From Levilinea sp. (lineage in GTDB: Bacteria > Chloroflexota > Anaerolineae > Anaerolineales > Anaerolineaceae), in NCBI GenBank assembly GCA_029975215.1, contig JARKPO010000019.1, positions 1 to 64,000 on the forward strand: DNA of 64,000 nt, given 5' to 3'. This document shows positions 43,662 to 52,898 of the stretch, piece after piece. The position numbers and the translations under genes were made by a program. Below the pieces are notes generated by a model, which was not told the origin of the DNA, searched no databases, and saw only the letters and a program-made list of their open reading frames with translations. The first letter of the stretch is position 1; each line of letters starts with the position of its first letter.

Positions 43662-45622
43662 GCTCAACCCGCCGCCTTCAGGACGCGTTTCAGGCCGTGC
43701 AGTACCTGGGCGGCCTGGCTGCGGCGCGCTACGCCCTCTATCAGCTAGGGGTGAGAAGCGGCCTCTACCGCCTGCTCACCCCCGCCGTCCAGCCCCACAG
43801 CGGAACCGGACTCATCAGCCGACCGCTGTCCGTGTTCGCGGGTTCCCCGCCCAACTTCCCTGCCCTGCTCGGACCGGCGGAACAAAAGACCCTCCTGGAG
43901 CAGGCCGAAGATCTGCTGGCGGGCCGCTTTGCCATCTACGGCGGCGGCAATGTGCCGCTCACCCTCACTCCGCCCCCTCCCCTCCGCCATTGGTCGCAGG
44001 CCTACCCCCTGCCAGCCTCTCAGGACATCAAAGACCTGTGGGAACCTGCCCGCTTTGGCTGGGCCTTCACCCTGGTTCGCGCTTACCATCTCAGCGCGGA
44101 CGAGCGCTTCCCCGCCGCATTCTGGCAGGCGTTTGAGACCTTCCAGGCCCACAATCCGCCCAACTTGGGCCCCCATTGGGCCAGCGCACAGGAGGTAGCC
44201 CTGCGTCTGATGGCCTGGGTCTACGCCGCCAATGCCCTGGCCGCCTCGCCCCATTCCACCCCCGCCCGCCTGCAAAGTCTGTCCGGCGCGATCTGGGATC
44301 ACACCCGCCGCATCCCTCCCACCCTGCTCTACGCCCGCGCCCAACGCAACAATCATCTTCTTTCCGAAACCGCCGGTCTCTACACCGCCGGTCTGTATTT
44401 ACAGCAGGTCCCCTGGCGAGTCCGCGGGTGGGCCGAATTTCAAAAAGCCCTGTTAGATCAAATTGCCCCCGACGGCACCTACGGTCAGCATTCGGTCAAT
44501 TACCACCGCCTCATGCTCCAACTGGCCTTGTGGATGTACGCCTTGGGAACGACTAACGGCGAGTCCTTTTCCTTTGAGTGTAAAGAGCGCCTGGCCGCCG
44601 CCGTCCGCTGGCTGCTGGCACACGTAGACCCATCCTCCGGTCAAATCCCCAACCTGGGCCATCACGACGGCGCGCTCTTTCTGCCCCTGGCTTCCAGCCC
44701 CATCGGCGATTACCGCCCCACGCTCCAGGCTGCTGCCCTCGCCTTCCTGGGCGCGCCCGCCTTCCCCCCCGGCCCTTGGGATGAACTGGCCCTGCGCCTG
44801 GGGCTGTCCCCCTCCGCCCCTCTTTTGTCTGCCGAAACCTTCACCTCCCCTGCGGTTCACCGCCTGGGCACACCGCAGGATTGGGCCCTGCTGCGCGCGG
44901 TACATTTTTCCGTCCGTCCTGCCCACGCCGACCAGTTGCATGTCGACCTGTGGCACCAGGGGCAAAACATCGCCCTGGACGCCGGCACCTACCGCTACAA
45001 CACGCCTCCGCCCTGGCAAAACGCCCTGGCCTCCGCCGCGGTTCATAACACCCTCACCCTCAACGGCCTGGAACCCATGCGCCGCGCCGGGCGATTTCTG
45101 TGGTTGGAATGGGATCAGGCCCAAATCCTCCCCACAACTTCGCCCGACACGCTCACCGCAGAGCGCAGCGCATACCGTGCCCTGGGGCTGCGCCACCGAC
45201 GCACCCTCCAGCGCACCCCGATCGGCTGGCACATCCGCGACGAGCTGATCCCCCTGCCTGCGGCGTCCATTAACCCCGTCCAGGCGGTAGTGCATTGGCT
45301 CCTCCCAGATTTACCCTACACCCTGGGTGAAAATGAGCTCACTCTTTCGCTGCCTCACGGATCCCTGAAGATCCACTTCTGGGCTGAGGATATGCGCTCG
45401 CCCCAGCCTCTTCAGTTGCGTCTCATCCGCGCGGGTGAGGTTCTCAACGGATCCTCCGGCTCCTTCCCCAACCACGGCTGGGTTTCCCCTACCTATGCGC
45501 ATAAACTGCCCGCCCTCTCCCTGCTCCTGGAGCTTTCTATCCTGCCGCCCCTCATCATTCACACCGAATTCACCCTTCCGCCCGCCCCGCCCCAACCCGC
45601 AGCAGACTTTTTCCCCAGTTAA
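43658..45622 (+). CDS. Heparinase II/III-like protein
   Basis: A 654-residue protein of the alginate lyase/heparinase II-III superfamily. Residues about 90-360 look like the alpha/alpha toroid (WNHHLLSETA-like: AQRNNHLLSETAGLYTAGLYL), with YGQHSVNYHRLMLQLALWM giving the conserved Tyr and His. Residues about 400-640 are the beta-sandwich domain (VDLWHQGQNIALDAGTYRYN). There is no clear secretion signal, so it may act inside the cell or with the membrane. It overlaps the fusion dehydrogenase by 4 bp. Homologues in such clusters are thought to act in glycan synthesis or trimming rather than feeding; that is inference. Confidence 0.86.
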   Translation: MSSTRRLQDAFQAVQYLGGLAAARYALYQLGVRSGLYRLLTPAVQPHSGTGLISRPLSVFAGSPPNFPALLGPAEQKTLLEQAEDLLAGRFAIYGGGNVPLTLTPPPPLRHWSQAYPLPASQDIKDLWEPARFGWAFTLVRAYHLSADERFPAAFWQAFETFQAHNPPNLGPHWASAQEVALRLMAWVYAANALAASPHSTPARLQSLSGAIWDHTRRIPPTLLYARAQRNNHLLSETAGLYTAGLYLQQVPWRVRGWAEFQKALLDQIAPDGTYGQHSVNYHRLMLQLALWMYALGTTNGESFSFECKERLAAAVRWLLAHVDPSSGQIPNLGHHDGALFLPLASSPIGDYRPTLQAAALAFLGAPAFPPGPWDELALRLGLSPSAPLLSAETFTSPAVHRLGTPQDWALLRAVHFSVRPAHADQLHVDLWHQGQNIALDAGTYRYNTPPPWQNALASAAVHNTLTLNGLEPMRRAGRFLWLEWDQAQILPTTSPDTLTAERSAYRALGLRHRRTLQRTPIGWHIRDELIPLPAASINPVQAVVHWLLPDLPYTLGENELTLSLPHGSLKIHFWAEDMRSPQPLQLRLIRAGEVLNGSSGSFPNHGWVSPTYAHKLPALSLLLELSILPPLIIHTEFTLPPAPPQPAADFFPS

Positions 45623-45625
45623 CGG

Positions 45626-45631
45626 TAAAAT
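45626..45631 (+). promoter_or_regulatory. -10 box for a leaderless transcript
   Basis: TAAAAT ends 6 nt before the ATG at 45638; no Shine-Dalgarno sequence. It lies 4 nt after the heparinase-like stop. Confidence 0.5.
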
Positions 45632-45637
45632 CAACTT

Positions 45638-46861
45638 ATGCATATCCTCATCGTTCACCAGGCCTTTGCCGCTTTGGATGAAGCCGGCGGAACGCGCCAT
45701 GTGGAAATGGCCCGTTACCTCGTTGCTCGCGGCCATCAGGTCACCATCATCTCTTCGCCCGTCTCTTATCTGACCGGCAAATCGCGTCAGCAAAAAACCA
45801 CCTGGGTAGACCGCAGCACGCCGGAGCCTGGCATCACCATCCTGCGCACCTACACATACGCCGCCCTGCACAAAAGCTTCGTCCACCGCGTTTTCAGTTT
45901 CCTCAGCTTCATGCTGTCCTCGTTTCTGGCGGGTCTGGGCGTCCGTCATGTGGATCTGGTGTGGGGCACCTCCCCGCCCATTTTTCAGGGTGTTACCGCC
46001 TGGCTGCTGGCTCGTCTGAAAGGCGTCCCCTTCTTATTCGAAATTCGCGATCTCTGGCCGGCCTTTGCCATTGCCGTGGGTGTGCTCAAGAACCCCCTGC
46101 TCATCCGCCTGTCCCTCTGGCTGGAAAAATTCCTCTACCGCCGCGCCGACCGGGTCATGGTCAACTCGCCCGGGTATGTGCAGCACGTTACCCAACGGGG
46201 CGCGCGTTGGGTGGAATTAGTTCCCAACGGCGTTGATCCCGAGATGTTTCCCCCCATCTCAGGCCCCAACCCCTTCCGCCAGGCCCACCACCTCGACGGC
46301 CGCTTTGTGGTGCTATATGCCGGGGCACACGGCCTTTCCAACGACCTGGAAATTGTCCTGCAAAGTGCCGAGCTGCTGCGCGACCAGCCCCACATCCTTT
46401 TTGCCCTGGTGGGAGACGGCAAAGAGAAAACCGCTCTGCAGGCCTATGCCCGCGATCACCAGCTTAGCAATGTGGCCTTCTTCCCACCGGTGCCTAAAAC
46501 GGAAATGGCCTCCGTCCTGGCTGCCGCGGATGCCTGCCTGGCCATCCTCAAGCCCATCGAGCTGTACAAAACCACCTACCCCAATAAGGTCTTTGATTAT
46601 CTCGCCGCGGGTAAACCCGTGGTGTTGGCCATTGACGGCGAAATCCGCAAAGTGGTGGATCAGGCCAGCGCGGGGATCTTTGCCCAGCCCGGCAATCCCC
46701 AGGCCCTGGCCCAGGCCGTGCGCACCCTGGCCTCTGACCCTCAGGCCGCCCAGCGTATGGGCGCGGCCGGGCGTGCTTACGTCTCCACCCACTTTAACCG
46801 TGCCGCCCTTTCAGATCAGCTCGCTCTGCTGTTAGAAGAAATGCGGAGGGTCCATGCCTGA
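45638..46861 (+). CDS. Glycosyltransferase family 4
   Basis: A 407-residue GT-B enzyme with [32 protein letters not shown] at the N-terminus, [13 protein letters not shown] near residue 130, [12 protein letters not shown] near residue 195 and the donor segment [34 protein letters not shown]. It resembles WbuB/capsular GT4 enzymes. It stands between the heparinase unit and phoB and overlaps phoB by 8 bp, so the response regulator may be translated from the same mRNA. No ribosome site precedes its ATG. Confidence 0.88.
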   Translation: MHILIVHQAFAALDEAGGTRHVEMARYLVARGHQVTIISSPVSYLTGKSRQQKTTWVDRSTPEPGITILRTYTYAALHKSFVHRVFSFLSFMLSSFLAGLGVRHVDLVWGTSPPIFQGVTAWLLARLKGVPFLFEIRDLWPAFAIAVGVLKNPLLIRLSLWLEKFLYRRADRVMVNSPGYVQHVTQRGARWVELVPNGVDPEMFPPISGPNPFRQAHHLDGRFVVLYAGAHGLSNDLEIVLQSAELLRDQPHILFALVGDGKEKTALQAYARDHQLSNVAFFPPVPKTEMASVLAAADACLAILKPIELYKTTYPNKVFDYLAAGKPVVLAIDGEIRKVVDQASAGIFAQPGNPQALAQAVRTLASDPQAAQRMGAAGRAYVSTHFNRAALSDQLALLLEEMRRVHA

Positions 46862-47567
46862 AAAAATCCTGGTGGTGGAAGACGAACAAACCCTGTTGGA
46901 AACCCTCGCCTATAACCTCCGCCGTCAGGGGTACGAAGTTGAACTCGCCAGCGATGGCCGCTCAGCCCTTGCCCAGGCGCGCAGCACCCAGCCCGATTTA
47001 ATCCTGCTGGATATTATGCTTCCGGGACTGGATGGCTTTGAAGTCTGCCGCATCCTGCGGCAGGAAATGACCACCCCCGTGCTCATGCTCACCGCCCGCG
47101 ATGACGAAATTGACCGGGTAGTGGGCCTGGAAGTCGGCGCCGACGACTATTTGACCAAGCCTTTCAGCATGCGCGAGCTTCTGGCCCGCGTCAAAGCTCT
47201 CTTGCGCCGTGTGCGCATTCTGCGCGAAGAATTCAGCAGCACCGCAGCCCCCGTCGCCCCCCCCGCTAAAGTGCTGGCCTTTTCCAATCTGGAAATTGAC
47301 CAGACCCGCCGTGAAATCCGCCTCAACGGTCAGCCCCTGGCCGTCAAACCCAAAGAATTCGATCTGCTTCTCTACCTGGCCGAACACCGTGGTCAGGTGC
47401 TCACCCGCGACCGTGTCCTGGAAAGCGTTTGGGGCTGGGAGTTCACCGGCGACAGCCGCACCGTGGACGTTCACATCCGTTGGCTACGTGAGAAAATCGA
47501 AACGGACCCCGCCGCTCCCTCCCGCATCGTCACCGTGCGCGGGGCCGGTTACCGCTTCGAGGGCTAA
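46854..47567 (+). CDS. phoB: OmpR/PhoB-family response regulator of the phosphate system
   Basis: A 237-residue two-domain regulator. The receiver (about 1-120) has acidic Asp10/Asp11-type residues (VVEDEQ), phospho-acceptor Asp53 (LLDIMLPG), the Thr in MLTA and Lys in LTKPF. The C-terminal winged helix (about 140-237) contains [31 protein letters not shown] and [13 protein letters not shown], then [12 protein letters not shown]. With the sensor kinase and pst operon next to it, it is very likely the PhoB/PhoP-type activator of phosphate genes. It overlaps the upstream GT4 gene by 8 bp. Confidence 0.9.
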   Translation: MPEKILVVEDEQTLLETLAYNLRRQGYEVELASDGRSALAQARSTQPDLILLDIMLPGLDGFEVCRILRQEMTTPVLMLTARDDEIDRVVGLEVGADDYLTKPFSMRELLARVKALLRRVRILREEFSSTAAPVAPPAKVLAFSNLEIDQTRREIRLNGQPLAVKPKEFDLLLYLAEHRGQVLTRDRVLESVWGWEFTGDSRTVDVHIRWLREKIETDPAAPSRIVTVRGAGYRFEG

Positions 47568-47571
47568 AACC

Positions 47572-49329
47572 ATGCGCAACTCTTTTCGCCTGCGTGTCAT
47601 CGTTTATTCCGCCGTCCTTGTCACCCTGTGTCTGGGCGCGTTCAGCGCCTACATTTACAGTGACATACGCGCCTCTACCCTGAATTCCTTTCGGGACAAT
47701 CTGTACCGTGAAGTCCGCCTGATAGCCCTACAGTCCGCCCCTGTGCTGGCCCAGGGGCTGCCCAACCCGCAGCTCAGTCAGCTCATGGCCGAAAACGCCC
47801 GTCTCACCGGTGCGCGCGTCACGCTCATCCTGCCCGACGGCTCGGTGGCGGCTGAAACCTGGAAAGACCCCGCCGATCTGGATAATCACGCCAACCGCCC
47901 CGAGTTCATTCAAGCCCTGGCTGGTCAGGAAAATGACCAGATCCGCTACAGTGCCACCCTCAAGAAAGATCTGCTATACGTGGCTGCCCCGGTTCTGCAT
48001 GAGAATCAGGTCATCGCTGTTGCCCGCCTGGCCGTTCTCATGGATGATGTCAACCAGACCCTGGCCAGCGTGTTAGGCCGCATCCTCACCGCAGCCGCTC
48101 TCACCGGCCTGGCTGTCATCTTACTGGCCTCCCTCATGGCCAACACCGCCCTGCGGCCCCTGCTGCAGCTCACCCATGCCGTGCAGGCCATCAGTCAGGG
48201 CCGCCAAAAGAACATCCAACCCTCCGCCCGCCAGGACGAAGTTGGACAGCTCAGCCGCGCCTTCAACCATCTCACCACCCAGCTCAACAATCAGTTAGAA
48301 GCCCTCACCACCGAGCGTTCCAAGCTGGAAGTCGTCCTCAACCAGATGACGGATGGGGTCGCCATTGTCAATGAGAGCGGTCAGGTGCTGCTCTCCAACC
48401 CCGCTGCCGCGCGCATGTTTGAAGCTGACCTGGACGCACAGCCCTCCAATCCCACCTTGATCGAAATCGTGCGCAGCCACCACCTGGTGGACCTCTGGCA
48501 GCGGTCGCATGCTGCCCAGGAGCCTAAAACCCTCATTCAAGAAATTATCCCCGATCGCCTCTTCGTCCAGGCCACCGCTACTCCCCTCGGCACGGCCATG
48601 CCTGGCTGCACGCTGATGGTCTTCACCGACATCACCCGCCTGCGCCGCCTGGAAACCGTTCGCCGCGATTTTGTCAGCAACGTCTCCCATGAGCTTCGCA
48701 CTCCCCTGGCCTCGCTGAAAGCTCTCACCGAGACCCTGGAACAAGGCGCTCTCGAAGATCCCCCGGCTGCCCGCCGCTTCTTGGGGCGCATGGATCAAGA
48801 GATTGACAATCTCATTCAGTTAGTGCAAGAGTTCTTGGAATTATCCCGCATCGAATCTGGGCGCGTCCCGCTGGAACGAGCCGCCATTTCCCCGCAGCAC
48901 ATCACCGCCACCGCCGTGGAGCGCATGAGTTTGCAGGCCGAGCGGGCAGGATTGACCCTCGAACACCTCACCCCTGCCGATCTGCCCGCCGTCCTGGCCG
49001 ATTCTACCCGCCTGCAGCAGGTGTTGGTGAACCTCATCCACAACGCCGTTAAATTCACCCAACCTGGCGGAAAAGTGCAGGTGGGGGCTTACGCCGAAGC
49101 CCAGCAGGTGGTCTTCTACGTGCGCGATACCGGCGTGGGCATCGCCCCCGACAGCCTGAACCGTATCTTTGAACGCTTCTATAAAGCCGACCGTGCCCGC
49201 TCCGGCGGCGGCACCGGCCTGGGCCTGTCCATCGCCCGCCACCTGGTGGAGCTGCACGGCGGCCGCATCTGGGCCGACAGCGTGCAGGGCCAGGGCAGCA
49301 CCTTCTACTTCTCCTTACCCACCGCCTGA
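47572..49329 (+). CDS. phoR: PhoR-type sensor histidine kinase
   Basis: A 585-residue membrane kinase. Helix 1 is at about 8-30, an extracytoplasmic sensor runs to about 165, helix 2 at about 170-195, HAMP at about 195-245, PAS at about 250-355, HisKA with the phospho-accepting His373 (SHELRTPLA), and HATPase_c at about 470-585 with N box LVNLIHNAVKF, G1 DTGVGIAP and G2 GGGTGLGLSIA. It follows phoB by 4 bp. In the PhoR model it would sense phosphate through PstSCAB-PhoU and phosphorylate PhoB Asp53. Confidence 0.92.
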   Translation: MRNSFRLRVIVYSAVLVTLCLGAFSAYIYSDIRASTLNSFRDNLYREVRLIALQSAPVLAQGLPNPQLSQLMAENARLTGARVTLILPDGSVAAETWKDPADLDNHANRPEFIQALAGQENDQIRYSATLKKDLLYVAAPVLHENQVIAVARLAVLMDDVNQTLASVLGRILTAAALTGLAVILLASLMANTALRPLLQLTHAVQAISQGRQKNIQPSARQDEVGQLSRAFNHLTTQLNNQLEALTTERSKLEVVLNQMTDGVAIVNESGQVLLSNPAAARMFEADLDAQPSNPTLIEIVRSHHLVDLWQRSHAAQEPKTLIQEIIPDRLFVQATATPLGTAMPGCTLMVFTDITRLRRLETVRRDFVSNVSHELRTPLASLKALTETLEQGALEDPPAARRFLGRMDQEIDNLIQLVQEFLELSRIESGRVPLERAAISPQHITATAVERMSLQAERAGLTLEHLTPADLPAVLADSTRLQQVLVNLIHNAVKFTQPGGKVQVGAYAEAQQVVFYVRDTGVGIAPDSLNRIFERFYKADRARSGGGTGLGLSIARHLVELHGGRIWADSVQGQGSTFYFSLPTA

Positions 49330-49355
49330 TCCATTCGCCCATTCTCACCATCAAC

Positions 49356-49387
49356 ACACAGAAGCCCTGCGCTTCTGTGTTTTTTTG
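49356..49387 (+). terminator. Terminator after phoR
   Basis: ACACAGAAGC (49356-49365) pairs with GCTTCTGTGT (49371-49380), perfect, followed by seven T. It separates phoBR from the pst operon. Confidence 0.9.
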
Positions 49388-49415
49388 CCTGTTTTCAAAC
49401 CCATCCTTTACCAGT

Positions 49416-49460
49416 TGTTAACAAAACCCTCTCAATCTGTTAAACGCGCCCCGTTATATT
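49416..49460 (+). promoter_or_regulatory. Pho-box-like operator and -10 box of pstS
   Basis: TGTTAAC (49416-49422) and TGTTAAA (49438-49444) are direct repeats exactly 22 bp apart, two turns of the helix, as in Pho boxes with 11-bp periodicity. The second ends 10 bp before TATATT (49455-49460), which takes the place where a -35 box would be. The intermediate 11-bp positions do not match well. This arrangement suggests PhoB-type activation of pstSCAB-phoU. Confidence 0.6.
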
Positions 49461-49503
49461 GATCAAGACAGAAAAATCATCATATGCTTAGGAGAACATA
49501 GAA

Positions 49504-50607
49504 ATGAAACGCCCTTACCCGTTTGTCAGCTTTGCCCTGATCATTGCCGCCCTGCTGCTGGCCGCATGTCAGCCTGCGGCCGCCCCCGCCCCCACGCAGG
49601 CTCCTGCCGCGGTGGAACAACCCACTTCAGCCCCTGCAAAGCCCACCTCGGTCCCTGCCGAGCCTACCACCGCTCCGGTTGAACCCACAGCTGAACCTAC
49701 TCCCGCTGAAACCAGCATTCTGCCCGAAGTGGACCCCGCCGCTTTATCGGGAACCATTTACGCGGCCGGTTCTTCCACCGTGTACCCCCTGTCGGAAGCC
49801 GTTGCTGAGCAATTCAAGGCGGATGGTTTCGCAGGCGAGATCAAAATCGACTCTATCGGTTCCGGCGCAGGCTTTGAACGCTTCTGCAAGAGCGGTGAAT
49901 CCGACATCGCCAATGCCAGCCGCCGCATCAAAGACGCTGAGGTCGAAAACTGCAAAGCCATCAGCCGCACCCCCATCGAATTTCGTGTGGGCACAGACGC
50001 CATTGCGGTGGTCGTCAGCAAGGAGAACACCTTCCTCACCGATGTCACCCTCGAGCAGCTGGCCGCCATCTTCTCCGACAAGGCTGAAAAATGGTCCGAT
50101 GTCGATCCTTCCTGGCCGAATGAACCCATCCTACGCTTCACCCCTGGCACCGACTCGGGTACCTTTGATTTCTTCGTCGAAGAAGTGATCCAGAAGCCTG
50201 CCAAGATCGAAAAGCTCGACGAAGCCAAGAAGATCGTGCTCAACGCCAAGAACCTGCAAACTTCAGAAGACGATAACGTTCTGGTCAAAGGCATTGAAGG
50301 CAGTCCCTACGCCATCGGCTACTTCGGGTTCGCTTATTACCAGGCCGAAGCAGCCAATTTGAAAGCCCTCTCCATCAACGGCGTCACCCCCAACTTCGAA
50401 AGCGCTGAATCGGGTGAATACAAACTGTCTCGCCCCCTCTTCATCTACTCGGATGCGAGCGTCCTCAAGGCCAAACCCCAGGTGGCTGGCTTCATCAACT
50501 ACTACCTCACCTTCGTGAATGACGTGATCGGCGATGTGGGTTACTTCCCCGCCTCCGAAGAAGCACTGACCGCTGCCCAGCAAGCCCTGGCAGACGCCCT
50601 GAAATAA
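49504..50607 (+). CDS. pstS: Phosphate-binding lipoprotein PstS
   Basis: A 367-residue lipoprotein: signal peptide with lipobox LAAC (Cys22), a Pro/Thr/Ala-rich spacer (about 23-75) and a periplasmic-binding fold. Phosphate-binding segments are visible: YAAGSSTVYPLSEAV, SIGSGAGFERFC with IANASRRI, and FTPGTDSGTFDFFVEE, which supply the Ser/Thr/Asp/Arg contacts. It captures phosphate outside the cell and delivers it to PstCA. A GGAG lies ahead of the ATG. It is the first gene of the pst operon, with a Pho-box-like promoter. Confidence 0.96.
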   Translation: MKRPYPFVSFALIIAALLLAACQPAAAPAPTQAPAAVEQPTSAPAKPTSVPAEPTTAPVEPTAEPTPAETSILPEVDPAALSGTIYAAGSSTVYPLSEAVAEQFKADGFAGEIKIDSIGSGAGFERFCKSGESDIANASRRIKDAEVENCKAISRTPIEFRVGTDAIAVVVSKENTFLTDVTLEQLAAIFSDKAEKWSDVDPSWPNEPILRFTPGTDSGTFDFFVEEVIQKPAKIEKLDEAKKIVLNAKNLQTSEDDNVLVKGIEGSPYAIGYFGFAYYQAEAANLKALSINGVTPNFESAESGEYKLSRPLFIYSDASVLKAKPQVAGFINYYLTFVNDVIGDVGYFPASEEALTAAQQALADALK

Positions 50608-50624
50608 CATTTCCTCATGGGGTC

Positions 50625-50654
50625 GAGGCTGGCCGCCGAGGGGCGGCCAGCCTC
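50625..50654 (+). terminator. Strong hairpin between pstS and pstC
   Basis: GAGGCTGGCCGCC (50625-50637) pairs perfectly with GGCGGCCAGCCTC (50642-50654), a 13-bp GC-rich stem with a 4-nt loop and no T-run. It probably protects the pstS message or partly attenuates transcription so PstS is made in excess over the permeases. Confidence 0.6.
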
Positions 50655-50706
50655 TCGCCCCGTCTGCCGCCTGTCTGTAAAACCTCTGATCAAAAAAGGC
50701 CTACGC

Positions 50707-51663
50707 ATGGAACACCCCCCCACCGCCCTGCGGATTTCAACGGCACAAGTGGAATCCATTCACTCCCGGCTCAAAAAGCGTCCGCGCCACTCAGAAAATG
50801 TGATCCAGGCCGCGCTTTTTATCTCCGGGGCAATTTCCATCTTGACCACCCTCGGTATTCTTTATGAGCTCAGCAAAGAAGCCCTGCTGTTCTTCGCCAG
50901 TCCTGAGGTCAACCTGTTTGATTTTCTGACCGGAACCAAATGGCAGCCTTCTATCGGCCAGTTTGGCGTGCTCCCCCTGGTGAACGCCACCCTCATGACC
51001 AGCTTCATCGCCATGCTCATCGCCCTGCCGCTGGGTCTGGCCGCCGCCATTTACCTTTCCGAGTATGCCTCGCCGCGAAGCCGCAAAATCCTCAAACCCA
51101 TTCTGGAAATTTTGGCTGGGGTGCCCACGGTCGTCTACGGCTACTTTGCCCTCACCTTCATGACCCCTCTCCTACGCGCACTGTTGGGCGCAGACAATGT
51201 GCAAATCTACAACACCCTCTCTGCGGGCTTGGTGATGGGTATCATGATCTTGCCCCTGGTGTGTTCGATGAGTGAAGATGCACTCAGCTCCGTGCCCCAA
51301 TCCCTGCGCGAAGCCTCCTTTGGCCTGGGTGCCACCCGCCTGGAAACTACCCTGAAAGTGGTCGTACCCGCAGCACTCTCCGGCATCATCGCCGCCTTCA
51401 TTTTGGGCGTCTCACGCGCTGTGGGCGAAACTATGATTGTGGCCGTGGCCGCCGGTTCCGGACCAAATTTCACCTTCAACCCCCTGCTAGGGGCCGAGAC
51501 CATGACAGGCTATATCGCCCGCATCAGCGGCGGCGACCTGGCCTACGATACCCCCGATTATAACTCCATCTTCGCCATTGGCCTGCTCCTCTTCCTCATC
51601 ACCCTCGGCCTCAACATCCTCAGTCGCCGCCTGGTGGCCCGTTACCGCGAGGTCTACGAATGA
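50707..51663 (+). CDS. pstC: Phosphate ABC transporter permease PstC
   Basis: A 318-residue permease with about six membrane helices and a substrate-binding-dependent transport loop (EDALSSVPQSLREASFGLGATRLETTLKVVVPAALSGI), which contains the EAA motif contacting PstB. GETMIVAVAAGSG follows. Start at 50707 is chosen for a hydrophilic N-terminus typical of PstC; the frame opens 90 bp upstream but runs into the hairpin. It overlaps pstA by 4 bp. Confidence 0.95.
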   Translation: MEHPPTALRISTAQVESIHSRLKKRPRHSENVIQAALFISGAISILTTLGILYELSKEALLFFASPEVNLFDFLTGTKWQPSIGQFGVLPLVNATLMTSFIAMLIALPLGLAAAIYLSEYASPRSRKILKPILEILAGVPTVVYGYFALTFMTPLLRALLGADNVQIYNTLSAGLVMGIMILPLVCSMSEDALSSVPQSLREASFGLGATRLETTLKVVVPAALSGIIAAFILGVSRAVGETMIVAVAAGSGPNFTFNPLLGAETMTGYIARISGGDLAYDTPDYNSIFAIGLLLFLITLGLNILSRRLVARYREVYE

Positions 51664-52898
51664 TCCCTGACCCGTTTACTATCCAGGATCCTCAACTGGT
51701 TCAACACCTTCAGCAGCGCCACCGCGCCTCTCGGCTGTGGAAAACTGCCTTCTTTTTCTCCATCTGCATCGGCCTGATCGCGCTGTCTACCCTGTTGTGG
51801 ACAGTGGTCAACCAATCCTTTGGCTATATCGCTGAAATCAACAAGGTGGAGCCGTCCGCTCTGGCCGCTCACCCCTTGGAGCAGCTTTCCAACACCGAGC
51901 TGGCCGACATCCTGCGCCAACGCCTCACCCGCCTGCGCTTGCGAGCCCTGGAACGCGAAAAACCGTTGGATCAGCGCCCCCATGCCGATTTGCTCAATTT
52001 AACCTATGAACAGGTCGTCCAACCCAAAATTGTGGCTACCTGGACGCTGTATGAATCTCTATTTCGCAAAGAAGCCATACAAACCGAAGTGAACGAGCGT
52101 TTTCCCGGCGCTTCCCTCACCTTCCGCGCCTGGCTCAACCTGTCCTTCCTGCAGAATAGTATGTCCTCTCAAGCCCGCCTGGCCGGGGTACGCACCGCCC
52201 TACTGGGTTCGATCCATATCATCCTCATCACCATCCTGTTTGCCTTTCCCATCGGTGTCGGCGCGGCCATTTACCTGGAAGAATACGCCGACCGACGGTA
52301 CTGGTTTAACCGCATCATTCAGACCAACATCGAGAATTTGGCCGGGGTTCCCTCCATCGTCTACGGTATCCTGGGGTTGGCCATCTTCGTCCGTGCCCTC
52401 TCCGGCCTTACCAGCGGAGCCTGGTTCGGCACCCCCGCCGATAACGGCCGTACCATTCTATCGGCTGGCTTGACGATGGGCCTGTTGATTTTGCCCATCC
52501 TGATCATCAACGCCCAGGAGGCCGTGCGCGCAGTGCCCAACTCGCTGCGTCAGGCAGCTTACGGTTTGGGGGCCACCCAATGGCAGACCATCTGGCACCA
52601 CGTACTCCCCAACGCACTGCCCGGCATCCTCACCGGCGCCATCCTGGCTGTCTCGCGCGCCATCGGCGAAACCGCCCCGCTCATCCTGGTGGGCGCATCC
52701 ACCATGCTCACCAGCGATCCCAACGGTCCTTTCTCCTACTTTACAGCTCTGCCAATTCAAATCTATAATTGGACCACGCGTCCGCAAAGTGAGTTCCGCA
52801 ATATCGCCGCTGCGGCCATTCTGGTCCTGCTCGTCACCCTACTTTCACTCAACGCCGTCGCAATTTTGTTCCGAAACCACTTCAGCAAGAGAGTATAA
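51660..52898 (+). CDS. pstA: Phosphate ABC transporter permease PstA, with enlarged loop
   Basis: A 412-residue permease, longer than the usual 280-310. The first helix (about 28-52) is followed by a hydrophilic region of about 110 residues (about 55-170) before the main permease domain with [30 protein letters not shown] and the EAA loop ([35 protein letters not shown]). The stop overlaps pstB (TAATG). The extra domain probably faces outward and could meet PstS. Function otherwise is as in PstA of the PstSCAB importer. Confidence 0.95.
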   Translation: MIPDPFTIQDPQLVQHLQQRHRASRLWKTAFFFSICIGLIALSTLLWTVVNQSFGYIAEINKVEPSALAAHPLEQLSNTELADILRQRLTRLRLRALEREKPLDQRPHADLLNLTYEQVVQPKIVATWTLYESLFRKEAIQTEVNERFPGASLTFRAWLNLSFLQNSMSSQARLAGVRTALLGSIHIILITILFAFPIGVGAAIYLEEYADRRYWFNRIIQTNIENLAGVPSIVYGILGLAIFVRALSGLTSGAWFGTPADNGRTILSAGLTMGLLILPILIINAQEAVRAVPNSLRQAAYGLGATQWQTIWHHVLPNALPGILTGAILAVSRAIGETAPLILVGASTMLTSDPNGPFSYFTALPIQIYNWTTRPQSEFRNIAAAAILVLLVTLLSLNAVAILFRNHFSKRV

